28,603 nt of DNA, from positions 384,057 through 412,659 of the forward strand of contig BJOX01000339.1 of assembly GCA_009731375.1 (NCBI GenBank), in the 5' to 3' direction. The stretch's first letter is position 1; the number at the start of each line of letters is the position of its first letter. The translations under genes and the position numbers were made by a program. The notes beneath the pieces are model-generated. The model had not been told where the DNA came from. It saw nothing but the letters and a program-made list of their open reading frames with translations, and made no database searches. This stretch comes from Paulinella micropora (lineage: Eukaryota; Cercozoa; Imbricatea; Euglyphida). This document shows positions 1-9,077 of this stretch, piece after piece.

Positions 1-40
1 CTCTCTCTCTCTCGCTCTCTCTCTCTCTCTCGCTCTCTCT

Positions 41-73
<33 letters not shown>

Positions 74-101
74 GCTCTCTCTCTCTCTCTCGCTCTCTCG
101 C

Positions 102-161
<60 letters not shown>
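1..161. repeat. (CT)n microsatellite with interspersed CG and TA steps
   Basis: Almost pure CT dinucleotide repeat, interrupted by regular CTCG steps and a few CTAT steps. One strand is entirely pyrimidine apart from the interruptions. The window begins inside it, so its true left end is not visible. Confidence 0.97.
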
Positions 162-1014
162 AAAATGCGTGCCTTCCCATTTGGAGTTTTTCGCCATGAT
201 GTTTGCCCCAACTCAGGCCTCGTTCGATGTCCCCCATATGTCCCATCCCGTTCCATTTCCACCACTTGATTCCCCCTTCCCCCCTTTTTGTTTTCCACCA
301 ATTTCCTTCCCCCAATTCCGTCTTGTTGTAGGCATAATCCGTCCCAATCCCGCCATTTCTCAGACCGACCTTCTATCTCCATCTGACCACTTTCTCCTTC
401 ATATTCCCCCAAAAAGCCCATGTCCTTGTCGTGCCATATCCCCCAAGCCACCAGTTTCATCCTGTTTTCCCCTTTTGCATGTTGTCCCATGCTTGTACGC
501 CTTAAAGCCATTGACCCCCTTGACACACTGTGAGTCCCACCCACTATTCCGCCGTGTCATTCCTGTGCTTCCACTCCACCAACCATCGTGAAAACACATT
601 GTCATAACATTGCAATCCAAAGCAAACATAAAACCAAGCTTTGCACCAAATTTCTCAGCCAATTTGTGAGTCTCGTGTCATGTGTGGCGCTGTTCTTGGA
701 TGTGTGTCCCCAGCAACCCTTGCTCATTCCACAAAATGCACGAGAAGCCCCCAGCATATATGCATCCAAAAGCATCCACTGTGTGACATTCCATAAATGT
801 CAAGTTCCCATGTGAATAGTTTCCCACCATCGCCATTCAGTGTTTTTGACATTGCTAGAGATGTCGAAAATTTCCGAGTTGATCACGAGGAAAAATTTCC
901 ATACCCCGGGCCGTGAACTATGTTTTTATTAGCGACTCCATTGTTACAGTGACTCAATATTTAATACACTGCAACTGTATATATTAATATCTAACGACAT
1001 GAAGAGTGTGGAAT
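162..1014. other. Unique pyrimidine-rich stretch, no supported gene
   Basis: About 850 bp of non-repetitive DNA. The first 400 bp are C/T-rich on the plus strand. Open frames exist on both strands (plus 169-591, minus 131-544), but each shadows the other, both are compositionally biased (Pro/Ser on plus, Arg/Gly/Glu on minus), and neither shows a domain I recognise. I see no promoter, splice pattern or RNA gene here. Confidence 0.5.
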
Positions 1015-1120
1015 ACTTTATTTAGTAACCAAATGCTTAATAAGAAAATCGAGAAAGATGAAAGGACCGTTCGTACGACCGTCGCTCCCTTTCTTGCTGA
1101 GAAAGACAATCGTATGTCTT
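1015..1120 (+). repeat. Solitary arm of the 13.2-13.6 kb inverted-repeat family
   Basis: This 106 bp stretch contains AACCAAATGCTTA, then a GAAAGAT segment, then CTCCCTTTCTTGCTGAG and an AATCGTATGTCTT segment. The same order of motifs is found at 13213-13294 and, inverted, at 13513-13615. Only one arm is visible here; I found no inverted partner nearby, so this is probably a fragment of the same non-autonomous element. Confidence 0.75.
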
Positions 1121-1414
1121 CAGTCGAGATACCTAACGTAGAGGGACTCCGTAATCTCAAAGCCAAACATACTAGTATTGTAACCGACAGACCGGAACAT
1201 ACTATCAGAGCAGGTAATGTCGTTATATACCGGGTGGGCCGGCATACCTATTGCATTACAAAACTGCTTTCACTGATTCGGTGGAGACTCTGCCTTGACT
1301 GAGGCTCTCAAATAACTTGAAGTGAGTTATATAGAGTAATTTTTTTCTTAATATTAATATTAATAATAATTCAAAGCCATTGAAAAATTCGCGGACGGAA
1401 GTTTTCAACTTCGG

Positions 1415-1640
1415 TCGGAATCGGCGGCGCCTGCCACTACCTGTAGGCCTGGCCGTCAGTTTCGGTACTACTACTGAGCTCTAAAAACATCATAAATCTG
1501 CCTCACTTCAAGTGCCATGCTTTCTCCTACCTTCACAAAAGTTCTTCCTACTTTCAAGGTTCTGGCGGCTTTAGCCTCCGAATCATTAGTATATAGTATT
1601 AGAGACGGTAAATTTTTTAATAACTTTATTCAGTTGAAAA
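1415..1640 (+). repeat. Dispersed repeat B, copy 1
   Basis: Shares ordered blocks with 12705-12900: a GGCGGCG-type block, a GAGCTCTAAAAAC / TAGCTCTAAAAAC block followed by TCATAAA, then ATGCTTTCTCCTACCTT, then GTTCTGGC and TTAGTAT/TTAATAG. The copies are diverged, with small indels. It lies just outside the left LTR of the retrotransposon; the related copy lies outside the right LTR in the same orientation. No coding potential is evident. Confidence 0.65.
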
Positions 1641-1663
1641 ATGATCCGCGAATAATTCGCTGA

Positions 1664-1901
1664 TGTAATGCCCCCAACGATAGCTCGTAAAAAGTCGGTA
1701 ATACAACCAAACACAGTCCTCAAAATTTGAGAATGATGTCTCGTTATATTAGCTCAGTGAAGCAAAAAAGGAAAACGGCAACAGACCAGGAATAAAATGG
1801 CATCAGGTCCAATCCGGACAAATAATACTGAAAAACAAGCTGGTGCACCTGTCACCAGGAAAAGGTACTTTTTACCTGCTATCAGGGGGGTGATGCCTAC
1901 A
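1664..1901 (-). repeat. 3' LTR of the retrotransposon (238 bp)
   Basis: Begins TGTAATGCCCCC and ends GATGCCTACA on the plus strand, so it has TG...CA ends in either reading direction. The first 100 bp match 12282-12381 with about three substitutions, and the last 40 bp match the end of the right LTR. An internal stretch of about 92 bp (roughly 1773-1860) is absent from the right copy. Polypurine sequence just inside it (1904-1919) marks it as the 3' LTR of a minus-strand element. Confidence 0.8.
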
Positions 1902-1903
1902 GT

Positions 1904-1919
1904 ACCCCCTCCCGATTTT
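1904..1919 (-). promoter_or_regulatory. Polypurine tract (plus-strand primer site)
   Basis: On the minus strand this reads AAATCGGGAGGGGGTA, ending two or three bases before the LTR TG. In LTR retroelements such a purine run resists RNase H and primes plus-strand DNA synthesis at the internal edge of the 3' LTR. Its position and strand agree with the gag-pol orientation. The match is by composition and position only. Confidence 0.7.
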
Positions 1920-2220
1920 ATGACGGAAATAGCATTTTCGTCATACACCTTCTGATTTCTTTCTGCAAATAGTATGCGCTATGAAATCATGCCACACAGC
2001 GCATCGACCCACGGATAGACGCTAAAAGACGTTAAATATATCCTCATACTGCACGTCAAAGCGGATTCTCCAGCCATTATTGTAGATTTTTGAACTCCTT
2101 CCCCTCAATCTCTTTTTTTTTCTTCTCGGCAGTATGTCAAGAACAAACGTACTATTAATTAAAAAAATACAAGCAACGTGGTGCTGTAGTACGATTCCCC
2201 CTTTGATCTCCTTCTTCTTC

Positions 2221-2336
<116 letters not shown>

Positions 2337-2828
2337 ATTCACAGGGAGATCGTAAGTACATTGTCTTTTTAATGACATACCCTTGTATAAGGCGGATATC
2401 CTATGATATAGTATTAGGGGGCCAGTCCTAATAGCTATATCCGAAGTCGAGGTGTATGTACCCGACCCTGCGATATACCGACACAAGTAGAGATTGACCG
2501 TGCTCAGGTACGACAGTATATAATCTATCGTAAAAAATAATTTAATGAAAGTTTCAGAGAACATTTCATTTTCGAGAACATCATCCCAGGACTTGGAAAG
2601 GGTCATACCCGGGAACACCATCGCTCAATACACTAGCGATCCCCGTATACGGTGTAGTATCATCGTCGATCGACCTTTCGCACTCGCATGTTGCGATCGA
2701 ATGCCAAGTTACATCGCTGAGTCTTTTTTATATTCATATTGATAACTGATGATGCATGATCAAATCATGATACGCCGTGGGCAATCAACCAGTTTGTTTG
2801 AGACGCATAAAGAAAAATAATTTCTTTG

Positions 2829-4463
2829 TCACTTCCTTCGTCGTCTGGCGCGGATTTCTTTGCCTGGAGGACCACCAACAAAAGTCAGATCAAACTTTGA
2901 CTGTTCGAGAATGTCCCAGATCTTATTAGGGATTCCGCCCAAAGATAATTCAAAAGGGACATCAAGCACTCCTCTTGGCAGTGTCTGAATGGTCCACGCA
3001 GTGTAATCCTTGTCTCTGGGAGTAATTGTATCATCCCATGTCTCGAGACTTTTTGCGTCTTTATATACTGGCAGATAATGTCTTGCCTTTGGAACCTCAA
3101 CCGGGTCCATACTTCTCCAGAACTGGAGTATCGGTTGTACTATCTTTGCGGCTGATGATATTTTGAGTGTCCGTGTGACACGCATCTGTCGTGGGACCGC
3201 CACGACCCGCATCAAGTATAAGTCTGAGAGAGTGTCATCAGCGACATGTTGTTCCGCTGGTCTCATCAGATAGAAAACATTTTTCACCCATGCGATGGTT
3301 GCTATCGCATCGCCTTCCTTCCATCGCTCATGGACAATCTCAACGTTGCCCGCGTTTGGGTCAGTGTCCGTCCCCTCCTCCTCCTGGTGGACGTCCTTTG
3401 ATCTCATCGACCTCATCGCCTTCCTCGGTTGGTCGTTGATAAGATCATTCCGCGCTCTCCTTAGCTGCGCCTCTGTGATCTTCTCCTTCTTTCCGCTATG
3501 CTCTCGCGGAGACTTGGACTGAGTCCCCACCGCGCTTATGCGGTCAGTCTTCTCCTTGCTGTCCACCTCACTCTCCTCCTTCTCAGCTATCGGTGCCCGA
3601 TAAGCATCGTCTTGGTCTATGCCAGCCTCCTTGTGGATGGGCGGCACCTCTTTGAAATCATCCTTCATCCGTTTTAACGCCTCCTCAACGGATTCATCTT
3701 CCAGTAAGAAGGGATCATACTTAATCAGCCTTCTTACATTCACAATTTGCACCTTCCCTCTACCCCTGATCTTGTAATTCAGAGGTCCCGTCTGTTCCAT
3801 AATCTGATAAGGTCCTTTCCAGTGAGTGAACAGCTTAGAGCTGACTCCCTTCGGGACTTGAGGATGGTACAATAGTACAATATCCCCGACCTGGAACTTG
3901 ATCTGATCCAAGTGCGCTTGTCGCACCCCTTCAGCATCAGTCTTTCGGCGCTCCGCCTCTCTACTCCTCCTGACTATTTGTTCCGCCTCCATCTTCACTC
4001 TAAGTCTCATCCCAAACAACTCATCCGCATCCGCCCAAGTGTCTTTTGGGTGAAGCAGCGAAGTCGGGATATCAGGCTCACGCCCATATACTAAATGATA
4101 TGGCGAGATTGAGCTCTTCGAGCCTCCTAACGCCGTAGAGGGTAGACAGTTCAATGCAAACGCAAATGATGGTGCTGCCTCGACCCATGCTCTTTGATTC
4201 TCCTTCTTCGTGCAATACATCTTTAGCGAGGCTTTGAGGGGTCTGTGTACCCGCTCGATTTTCCCATTTGCTCGCGGGTTATAGGCAGTAACATATTGCC
4301 ATTTCATCCCGTAATACTTAGATAGTTTGTCGATGACCTCGTTATTAAAGTCCGAGCCTCGATCAGAACATATCTTTCTTGGTACTCCGATCTGTGAGAT
4401 GATCCTATCGATCAGCGCCTCGGCCGTTGTCTGGCCGGTAACGTCTTGACAGGGATGATCCAC
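2829..4463 (-). CDS. pol: Pol fragment: integrase catalytic core and long C-terminal extension
   Basis: This frame carries the second half of integrase, the enzyme that inserts the element cDNA into the host chromosome. Counting from 4463, the second catalytic Asp is residue 34 in CSDRGSDF and the catalytic Glu is residue 70 in NPRANGKIE. The 35 residues between them give the DD35E spacing. A GPF/Y-type module (HWKGPYQI, about 214-221) follows, as in many Ty3/gypsy integrases. Residues from about 252 to 544 are an extra C-terminal region: charged and low-complexity to about 370, then a more globular part with WVKNVFYLMRP and alternating hydrophobic segments. It has no chromodomain pattern that I can see. 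The first integrase Asp is in the preceding fragment in another frame; the junction near 4446 looks like a one-base loss. The ORF has no natural start of its own. It ends at a TGA. Confidence 0.9.
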   Translation of the reverse strand: MDHPCQDVTGQTTAEALIDRIISQIGVPRKICSDRGSDFNNEVIDKLSKYYGMKWQYVTAYNPRANGKIERVHRPLKASLKMYCTKKENQRAWVEAAPSFAFALNCLPSTALGGSKSSISPYHLVYGREPDIPTSLLHPKDTWADADELFGMRLRVKMEAEQIVRRSREAERRKTDAEGVRQAHLDQIKFQVGDIVLLYHPQVPKGVSSKLFTHWKGPYQIMEQTGPLNYKIRGRGKVQIVNVRRLIKYDPFLLEDESVEEALKRMKDDFKEVPPIHKEAGIDQDDAYRAPIAEKEESEVDSKEKTDRISAVGTQSKSPREHSGKKEKITEAQLRRARNDLINDQPRKAMRSMRSKDVHQEEEGTDTDPNAGNVEIVHERWKEGDAIATIAWVKNVFYLMRPAEQHVADDTLSDLYLMRVVAVPRQMRVTRTLKISSAAKIVQPILQFWRSMDPVEVPKARHYLPVYKDAKSLETWDDTITPRDKDYTAWTIQTLPRGVLDVPFELSLGGIPNKIWDILEQSKFDLTFVGGPPGKEIRARRRRK

Positions 4464-5962
4464 ACATAGTTGGTGGCTCTGTCAATAGCCGTAAGGAGGT
4501 ATTTGTAACCATCCTTCGATTCTGGGAAAGGTCCCACATGATCAATGTGTATAAACTCAAACATCCCCGCATGAAGAGGAAATTCGCCAATCAGGCCGAA
4601 ATTTGCCTTCAGTGGTGTTTTGTTTATCTTGCACGGGATGCATGCATCCACCGCCTGATCTATCTCCTCCTTCATCTTCTTCCACCAGAATCGCCTCGCT
4701 ACGAACATATGAGTTCGTTGTCGACCCGGATGCGCCAAAAGTGGGCAATTGTGGGCTGCGACAAATATAAATCGTCTCAGACTCTCCGGTACCCAAAGGG
4801 TCCATTTGTCCGGCTGTGACGCATAGCGACCGTGAAGGCCCTTGTACCACAGTAGACCATCTCTCCATCCCATCTCCTTCATCTGATCTTTGATCGCTTT
4901 CGTCATCCGTAGCTCATCCGGGTTCTGATATAACTGTATCAGTTCTTTAAACTCCGGATCTTGAGCCTGTTGTTGCCTCCATGCGGTAGGCGAGGCTATA
5001 TGGATAGTACCATCTTCTAGCCGTACCCCGATTCTTTCCGGGTCATCGTCTAGGTCACTTCTCCGCTCTTGAGGAGGCTCCGCATAAACTTCCTGCGTCT
5101 CCTCTTCCTCTCTTATGTTCGCCTTCGCATTCTCATATACCTCATAGGACCACTCAGCGTCCTCCTGGGTATGTAGCTCACAACATATCCCGTGATCCGG
5201 GCCTTGTGGACTGTACCGTAGACCTGTGCGGTCATATCGGACTCCACTCGCCATCTCCATCGCCTCAATGTGGCTGACCTCATACACCTTGTCAGTGGAC
5301 AAGTCTTCCATCTCCACCGTGGACACCAACGCCGATACTTCTGAGTTAAACTCTAGCCTAGAGAGGCTATCAGCGACCACATTTCGCTTTCCCGGTAGAT
5401 GGACCATTGTAAAATCGAAACAAGACAAGAACGCTTGCCACCGCGCCAGCCGTCCCGTCTGTTCATGATTCATCAACCATAACAGGTTATGATGATCAGT
5501 TCTGACAGTAAATTGAGGTCCTCCCCACAAATACTCTCTGAGCCTCTTGAGGGCCCATACTACCGCCAACGCCTCTCTTTGCCTTGTGCAATAGTTTCTC
5601 TCCGCCGCACACAACTTCCTACTAATAAACATGATTGGGCGTAATTTCTTCTCCTCATCCTCTTGTTGTAATACAGCCCCAATCGCAAACTTAGATGCGT
5701 CTGTATCGACTACGAATTGTTTCGTAAAGTCGGGCATCGTTAACACCAGTCCTCCGTCTTTCGGGTCTTTGTAAATGAGATCTTTGAGCGCATGAAACGC
5801 TTGCAAAGCCTCTTCGTCCCACTTCTCAAAGTCTCCAAAATCTATCATTTTCTCCACTTTAGCCCGTGTTGCACCCCAATCGGGTATAAACTGGCTATAG
5901 TATTGAGCGCCATCGAGGAATGAGTGCAATTCAGTACGGTTCTTTGGTATCGGTCGATTCAT
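4412..5962 (-). CDS. pol: Pol fragment: RT thumb/connection, RNase H, integrase zinc domain
   Basis: Middle part of Pol. Counting from 5962: residues 1-75 are the RT connection (LHSFLDGAQYYSQFIP); RNase H follows with its acidic residues at D88 (VVDTDAS), E130 (REALAVVWAL), D156 (RTDHHNLLW) and D198 (NVVADSLSR). The integrase HHCC zinc-binding domain has H404, H411, C441 and C444, a regular H-x6-H-x29-C-x2-C. The first catalytic Asp of the integrase core is D474 (HIDHVGPF). RNase H removes RNA from the RNA:DNA hybrid; the zinc domain supports integrase multimerisation. The fragment is in the same frame as the RT fragment upstream and is separated from it only by the TAA at 6020. After about residue 506 the frame runs into nonsense and stops; the true continuation is the overlapping frame ending at 2829. 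Confidence 0.93.
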   Translation of the reverse strand: MNRPIPKNRTELHSFLDGAQYYSQFIPDWGATRAKVEKMIDFGDFEKWDEEALQAFHALKDLIYKDPKDGGLVLTMPDFTKQFVVDTDASKFAIGAVLQQEDEEKKLRPIMFISRKLCAAERNYCTRQREALAVVWALKRLREYLWGGPQFTVRTDHHNLLWLMNHEQTGRLARWQAFLSCFDFTMVHLPGKRNVVADSLSRLEFNSEVSALVSTVEMEDLSTDKVYEVSHIEAMEMASGVRYDRTGLRYSPQGPDHGICCELHTQEDAEWSYEVYENAKANIREEEETQEVYAEPPQERRSDLDDDPERIGVRLEDGTIHIASPTAWRQQQAQDPEFKELIQLYQNPDELRMTKAIKDQMKEMGWRDGLLWYKGLHGRYASQPDKWTLWVPESLRRFIFVAAHNCPLLAHPGRQRTHMFVARRFWWKKMKEEIDQAVDACIPCKINKTPLKANFGLIGEFPLHAGMFEFIHIDHVGPFPESKDGYKYLLTAIDRATNYVWIIPVKTLPARQRPRR

Positions 5963-6019
5963 AATCTCCTCCCTCTTCTCTTTGGATATCGAGACTCGAT
6001 TATGGGAGATCTCGTACCC

Positions 6020-7267
6020 TTAGTATGTCACACTCGTCTTGGCAAGTTGACACTTCTTTAGATTGCACTTCAGGCCAAAAGCTCCGATGCGCCTGAATAT
6101 ATCGGACAAATGATCGATATGCTCCTCCATTGTGTTAGAGTATACGATAATGTCATCGATATAGCAAAATGCATATTCTCCCGCCTTCTGTCCCCGCCTT
6201 CTCATAAAGCCACCGTCAGACAAATCATCGTACTGACTGCTCAACATCTTCTGCATCGCCTTCTGGAAAAGTCCTGGGGCTTGCTTGAGGCCCATCGGAA
6301 GCACTTTCCATTGGTATATTTCCATACCCACCACAAACGCCGTCAGCCATCTGGACTTTTCCTCCAGTGGTATCTGCCAGAAGCCATTCTTAAGGTCAAT
6401 GACCGAATAGAATTTTGCATTCCGCAGTACTCTCCTTCCTTCTTCTAATGTCGGGAGAGGATTTCTCTCTTCCTCCAGCACCTTGTTAACACGAGCATAG
6501 TTAACTGTCAGGCGCCATTCTCCTCCTGGCTTCGGCACTATTCTCGGTTGTGAGACTATTGGAGATGTTGATCTCTCAATAAAGTCCTCATTGAGCAGCT
6601 GTCTTGCTAGCTCCTCCGCTATCTTCGCCTCATGTATACTCAAATTCGCCCTTCGTGGTGCCGGTGACGGCTCCGCACCCGGTATTTTGTAAATAACCGC
6701 AGTGAAATCTTCAGGCTTGACACCACCTGCATGTGGAGGGTCAAAAATTTCCTTGTTCGCCTCTAATTTGGCTTTTAAAAGCTCCTTCTCCTTCTCCGTG
6801 CCTACTCCTTCTTCCAATATTTTCCGCGCCGCCTCTTGAAAATCTTCATCAGACATCTGCTTATGCTGCTTGAGGGGTTCTCTGTCCTCCTCCAAGCCTA
6901 AGTCCTCTTCCGAGACATCATCTAGGCCCGTCTTTTCATACGTGACCGTGTCCGGCTCATCATCTTTACCGAGCTCCACCAGCATGTCAATGAGTCTCGC
7001 GTATTGCAAAGGAGCTTTACGGGTGTAAAAACCATCAAAGCATGTGAATGCTTGCGGTATCAATTTCAACTTGTCGAGGTCTCTGAGCTTCCGCTTGTAT
7101 GCACTCAGCTCAGCTGTGATAGGACAACACACACACACAACACACGCACGACTACACTGAACCACAGGCGAGAAAAAAAACTGCAAGGGTTTAGCGTTTG
7201 GTCGATCGTCGATTTTTTGCAAAAAGAAATTGTGGCTGGTACGTATTTCAAAAATAAGGGGACCCAC
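6020..7267 (-). CDS. pol: Pol fragment: reverse transcriptase
   Basis: RNA-dependent DNA polymerase of the element. Counting from 7267, an acidic linker occupies about 80-180, followed by the RT fingers and palm: STSPIVSQPRIVPKPGGEWR, then VIDLKNGFWQIPL with the first catalytic Asp, LPMGLKQAPGLFQKAM, and the YIDD active-site box at residues 369-372 (6152-6163). An insertion of roughly 18 residues rich in Gly/Arg (DLSDGGFMRRRGQKAGE) precedes YIDD and is unusual for Ty3/gypsy RT. The frame ends at TAA 6020-6022 inside a conserved segment; the downstream frame is continuous in phase, so this is a nonsense lesion. The first 45 residues (about 7130-7267) are Phe- and Cys-rich, include a TG microsatellite and do not look like native Pol. 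The 7267 position is only a GTG; the frame is open from about 7308 and no authentic start is implied. Confidence 0.92.
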   Translation of the reverse strand: MGPLIFEIRTSHNFFLQKIDDRPNAKPLQFFFSPVVQCSRACVVCVCCPITAELSAYKRKLRDLDKLKLIPQAFTCFDGFYTRKAPLQYARLIDMLVELGKDDEPDTVTYEKTGLDDVSEEDLGLEEDREPLKQHKQMSDEDFQEAARKILEEGVGTEKEKELLKAKLEANKEIFDPPHAGGVKPEDFTAVIYKIPGAEPSPAPRRANLSIHEAKIAEELARQLLNEDFIERSTSPIVSQPRIVPKPGGEWRLTVNYARVNKVLEEERNPLPTLEEGRRVLRNAKFYSVIDLKNGFWQIPLEEKSRWLTAFVVGMEIYQWKVLPMGLKQAPGLFQKAMQKMLSSQYDDLSDGGFMRRRGQKAGEYAFCYIDDIIVYSNTMEEHIDHLSDIFRRIGAFGLKCNLKKCQLAKTSVTY

Positions 7268-7751
7268 GCTTGTGGGTGGCCATACGACAAGCCACCACTA
7301 GCTGTTGCTTGCGAGAGGGTACCGGTATAGGATGATCAATAAGCCGGTCCCTTATTTTCTGCGCCCATATCGCCTTCTCATTATATGGCAGGATAATAGT
7401 ATACGGCTTATTATTTTCGAATAAAGTCCGTAAGCATTTCTTCACTTCAGACAGTGAACGCGGCCACGTGGGCTCGTCACCCCAGAAATCAGTAATAAAA
7501 CTTTTAATAGTTTCTGGTGGAGTATCCGGGATTCGCCCCGTTCTCCTTGGTACAAACGCCTCCCTTTTTTCTTCTCCTACTTTCGCATGGAAACAGTATC
7601 CGTTAGTAATATGGACATCTGTTCCTACTCCTTCCGCGAATCTCGCCAACGACGGGCTTCTTTGTGCGACACATATAATCTCCTCCTTTCGCTTCTCGAT
7701 TAAGTCATCAATAGACTTTTTGTCCCAATGGCATGTCGGAACTGTGACAGT
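7248..7751 (-). CDS. Linker between protease and RT, unrecognised
   Basis: This frame follows the protease directly in the same phase, separated only by the TGA at 7752-7754, and stays open for about 165 codons to a TGA at 7248. It contains segments such as FAEGVGTDVHITNGYCF and PYNEKAIWAQKIRDRLI and looks like real protein sequence, not a shadow frame. I do not recognise a domain. It probably belongs to the gag-pol polyprotein between protease and RT. The transition to the RT frame occurs somewhere in 7130-7310. There is no credible independent start codon. Confidence 0.6.
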   Translation of the reverse strand, partial: TVTVPTCHWDKKSIDDLIEKRKEEIICVAQRSPSLARFAEGVGTDVHITNGYCFHAKVGEEKREAFVPRRTGRIPDTPPETIKSFITDFWGDEPTWPRSLSEVKKCLRTLFENNKPYTIILPYNEKAIWAQKIRDRLIDHPIPVPSRKQQLVVACRMATHKRGSPYF

Positions 7752-8795
7752 TCACACTTGGGATTCCCAATTGTCGGTCCAGGACAGCTCATCCGGTCTT
7801 ACGACATGGGGGTGAACGTACACCTCAAGTGCCTCATGTGCAATGGCCATCTTTTTGTGATCCGTCGCTAGACTCAGCTCATAAGCCTCATAAGAGTCAG
7901 TAGCGTTGAAGGGATCAACATCGTTCTTTTCTCCTCTTTTTACTCCATATATCACTCGCCGTGCGGCGCAATCAATCACAGCCCCCATCGTAGCCAATTG
8001 GTCATACGATAGTAATATTGACCCGTGGTAACCGGGGACGACATAGAGGTCCATACGGTATACTCGTGCGGATTTCAATTTAAAGGTCAGTGTGATGATT
8101 CCCGTGATATCCGTCCGGCTGCTCACTCCTTTGAGAGTGCCCGTTGACTTTTTCATATTTCCGTCCACCCAGTCCCAGTATCGATAAAAAAACTTCCGGC
8201 CGACAATATTAATATTCGCCATCGTATCATTACCAACTTTTAATATTGTCTTCAATGTTTCACAATAAAGTTCCGTATAACACAGAGCATCGGGCCTGTG
8301 TATATTGGCTGCGAGAACAAGAACTTTACGTTCCAAATTTTGGAGTCTTGTCTCTAAGTTTTTCAACTCCTCCTTCTTCTCCTCCTGCTTCACCTCATTA
8401 ACATTGTTATTATTCTGCGGTACTGCTGCGTTTACTATTTGAGCGACATTGTCTTGTGGTACTTGAGTACACACATTGTCTTTTTGCTCGCCACCCGCCG
8501 CGATCGTAGACATTGAGTCTGTTCGTGGTTGTTTGCTTGGCCGAGGCGATACGTCTGCCATTGGCCTCCTCGCCTCCATCGCAAGTCTCGCCTTCCTATT
8601 TGCATCAGTTATCATTGGTAACCGTGCTGTATGAACGGGTATGAGACTACCTTGGGGCTGCAGTCTCTGTGTACCCACATCTTTGTATTCAGATTGAGGA
8701 AGCGTTGGCCCATTCTGCACAACAGCATTAGAAAGCACTGTGACTTTAGAGTTAAACTTCACAGTCTTCTCCTTCCTCTTTTCTTCCCCCTCCAG
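7752..8795 (-). CDS. pro: Divergent retropepsin-like aspartic protease domain
   Basis: This frame runs on from Gag in the same phase after the TGA at 8796-8798. Counting residues from 8762 (a GTG, probably not a start): low-complexity Gln/Asn-rich sequence to 125, a short coiled coil at about 131-154 (EELKNLETRLQNLERKV), then a retropepsin-like fold. The presumed catalytic loop is D179-T-M-A-N, where the family has D-T/S-G. The later strand and helix region reads ILLSYDQL (249-256), where the family usually has ILG-x-D, and is followed by GAVIDCAARRVIYG, which is typical of Ty3-type proteases. Retropepsins cleave the polyprotein as dimers. Both usual glycines are replaced, so the copy or the whole lineage may be atypical or inactive. 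The domain is assigned from motif order and position upstream of RT. Confidence 0.72.
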   Translation of the reverse strand: MEGEEKRKEKTVKFNSKVTVLSNAVVQNGPTLPQSEYKDVGTQRLQPQGSLIPVHTARLPMITDANRKARLAMEARRPMADVSPRPSKQPRTDSMSTIAAGGEQKDNVCTQVPQDNVAQIVNAAVPQNNNNVNEVKQEEKKEELKNLETRLQNLERKVLVLAANIHRPDALCYTELYCETLKTILKVGNDTMANINIVGRKFFYRYWDWVDGNMKKSTGTLKGVSSRTDITGIITLTFKLKSARVYRMDLYVVPGYHGSILLSYDQLATMGAVIDCAARRVIYGVKRGEKNDVDPFNATDSYEAYELSLATDHKKMAIAHEALEVYVHPHVVRPDELSWTDNWESQV

Positions 8796-8798
8796 TCA
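8796..8798 (-). other. TGA between gag and pro, same phase, UGA-CUG context
   Basis: The stop is followed by CTG and the protease frame continues without a shift. Gammaretroviruses use readthrough of a stop at this boundary, and a CU dinucleotide after UGA favours leakiness. A simple nonsense mutation is the alternative. Confidence 0.55.
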
Positions 8799-9077
8799 TT
8801 CCACCACCTCGAAACGATTACCTTGATTAGTGTCCGGGTGGGATGACGTATCGGTCTCCGAGGCAATGTTGTAGGCCTGAGCTCGACCGAAATTCGGGTT
8901 GGAGCTTGCCCATGAGCCTCCTCCTCCTCTGGGTGGGGGGGCTGGAGCTCGAACAGCTCTCCCTCCATAAGGGGTATATCCCCGACCTCCTCCTCTTCCT
9001 CTCTGAGGGGTTCCCTGCCACCTCGAGGCTCCTCTCCATGTTCCTCGTCCTCGTCCTCCTCCTCCTCCTCCTCGTCC

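Noticed and set aside
131-591. Overlapping frames on both strands at the left edge
   Set aside because: Compositional by-products of a C/T-rich strand; no recognised domain and mutual overlap.
5226-5468. Plus-strand frames within pol
   Set aside because: Shadows of the well-supported minus-strand Pol domains.
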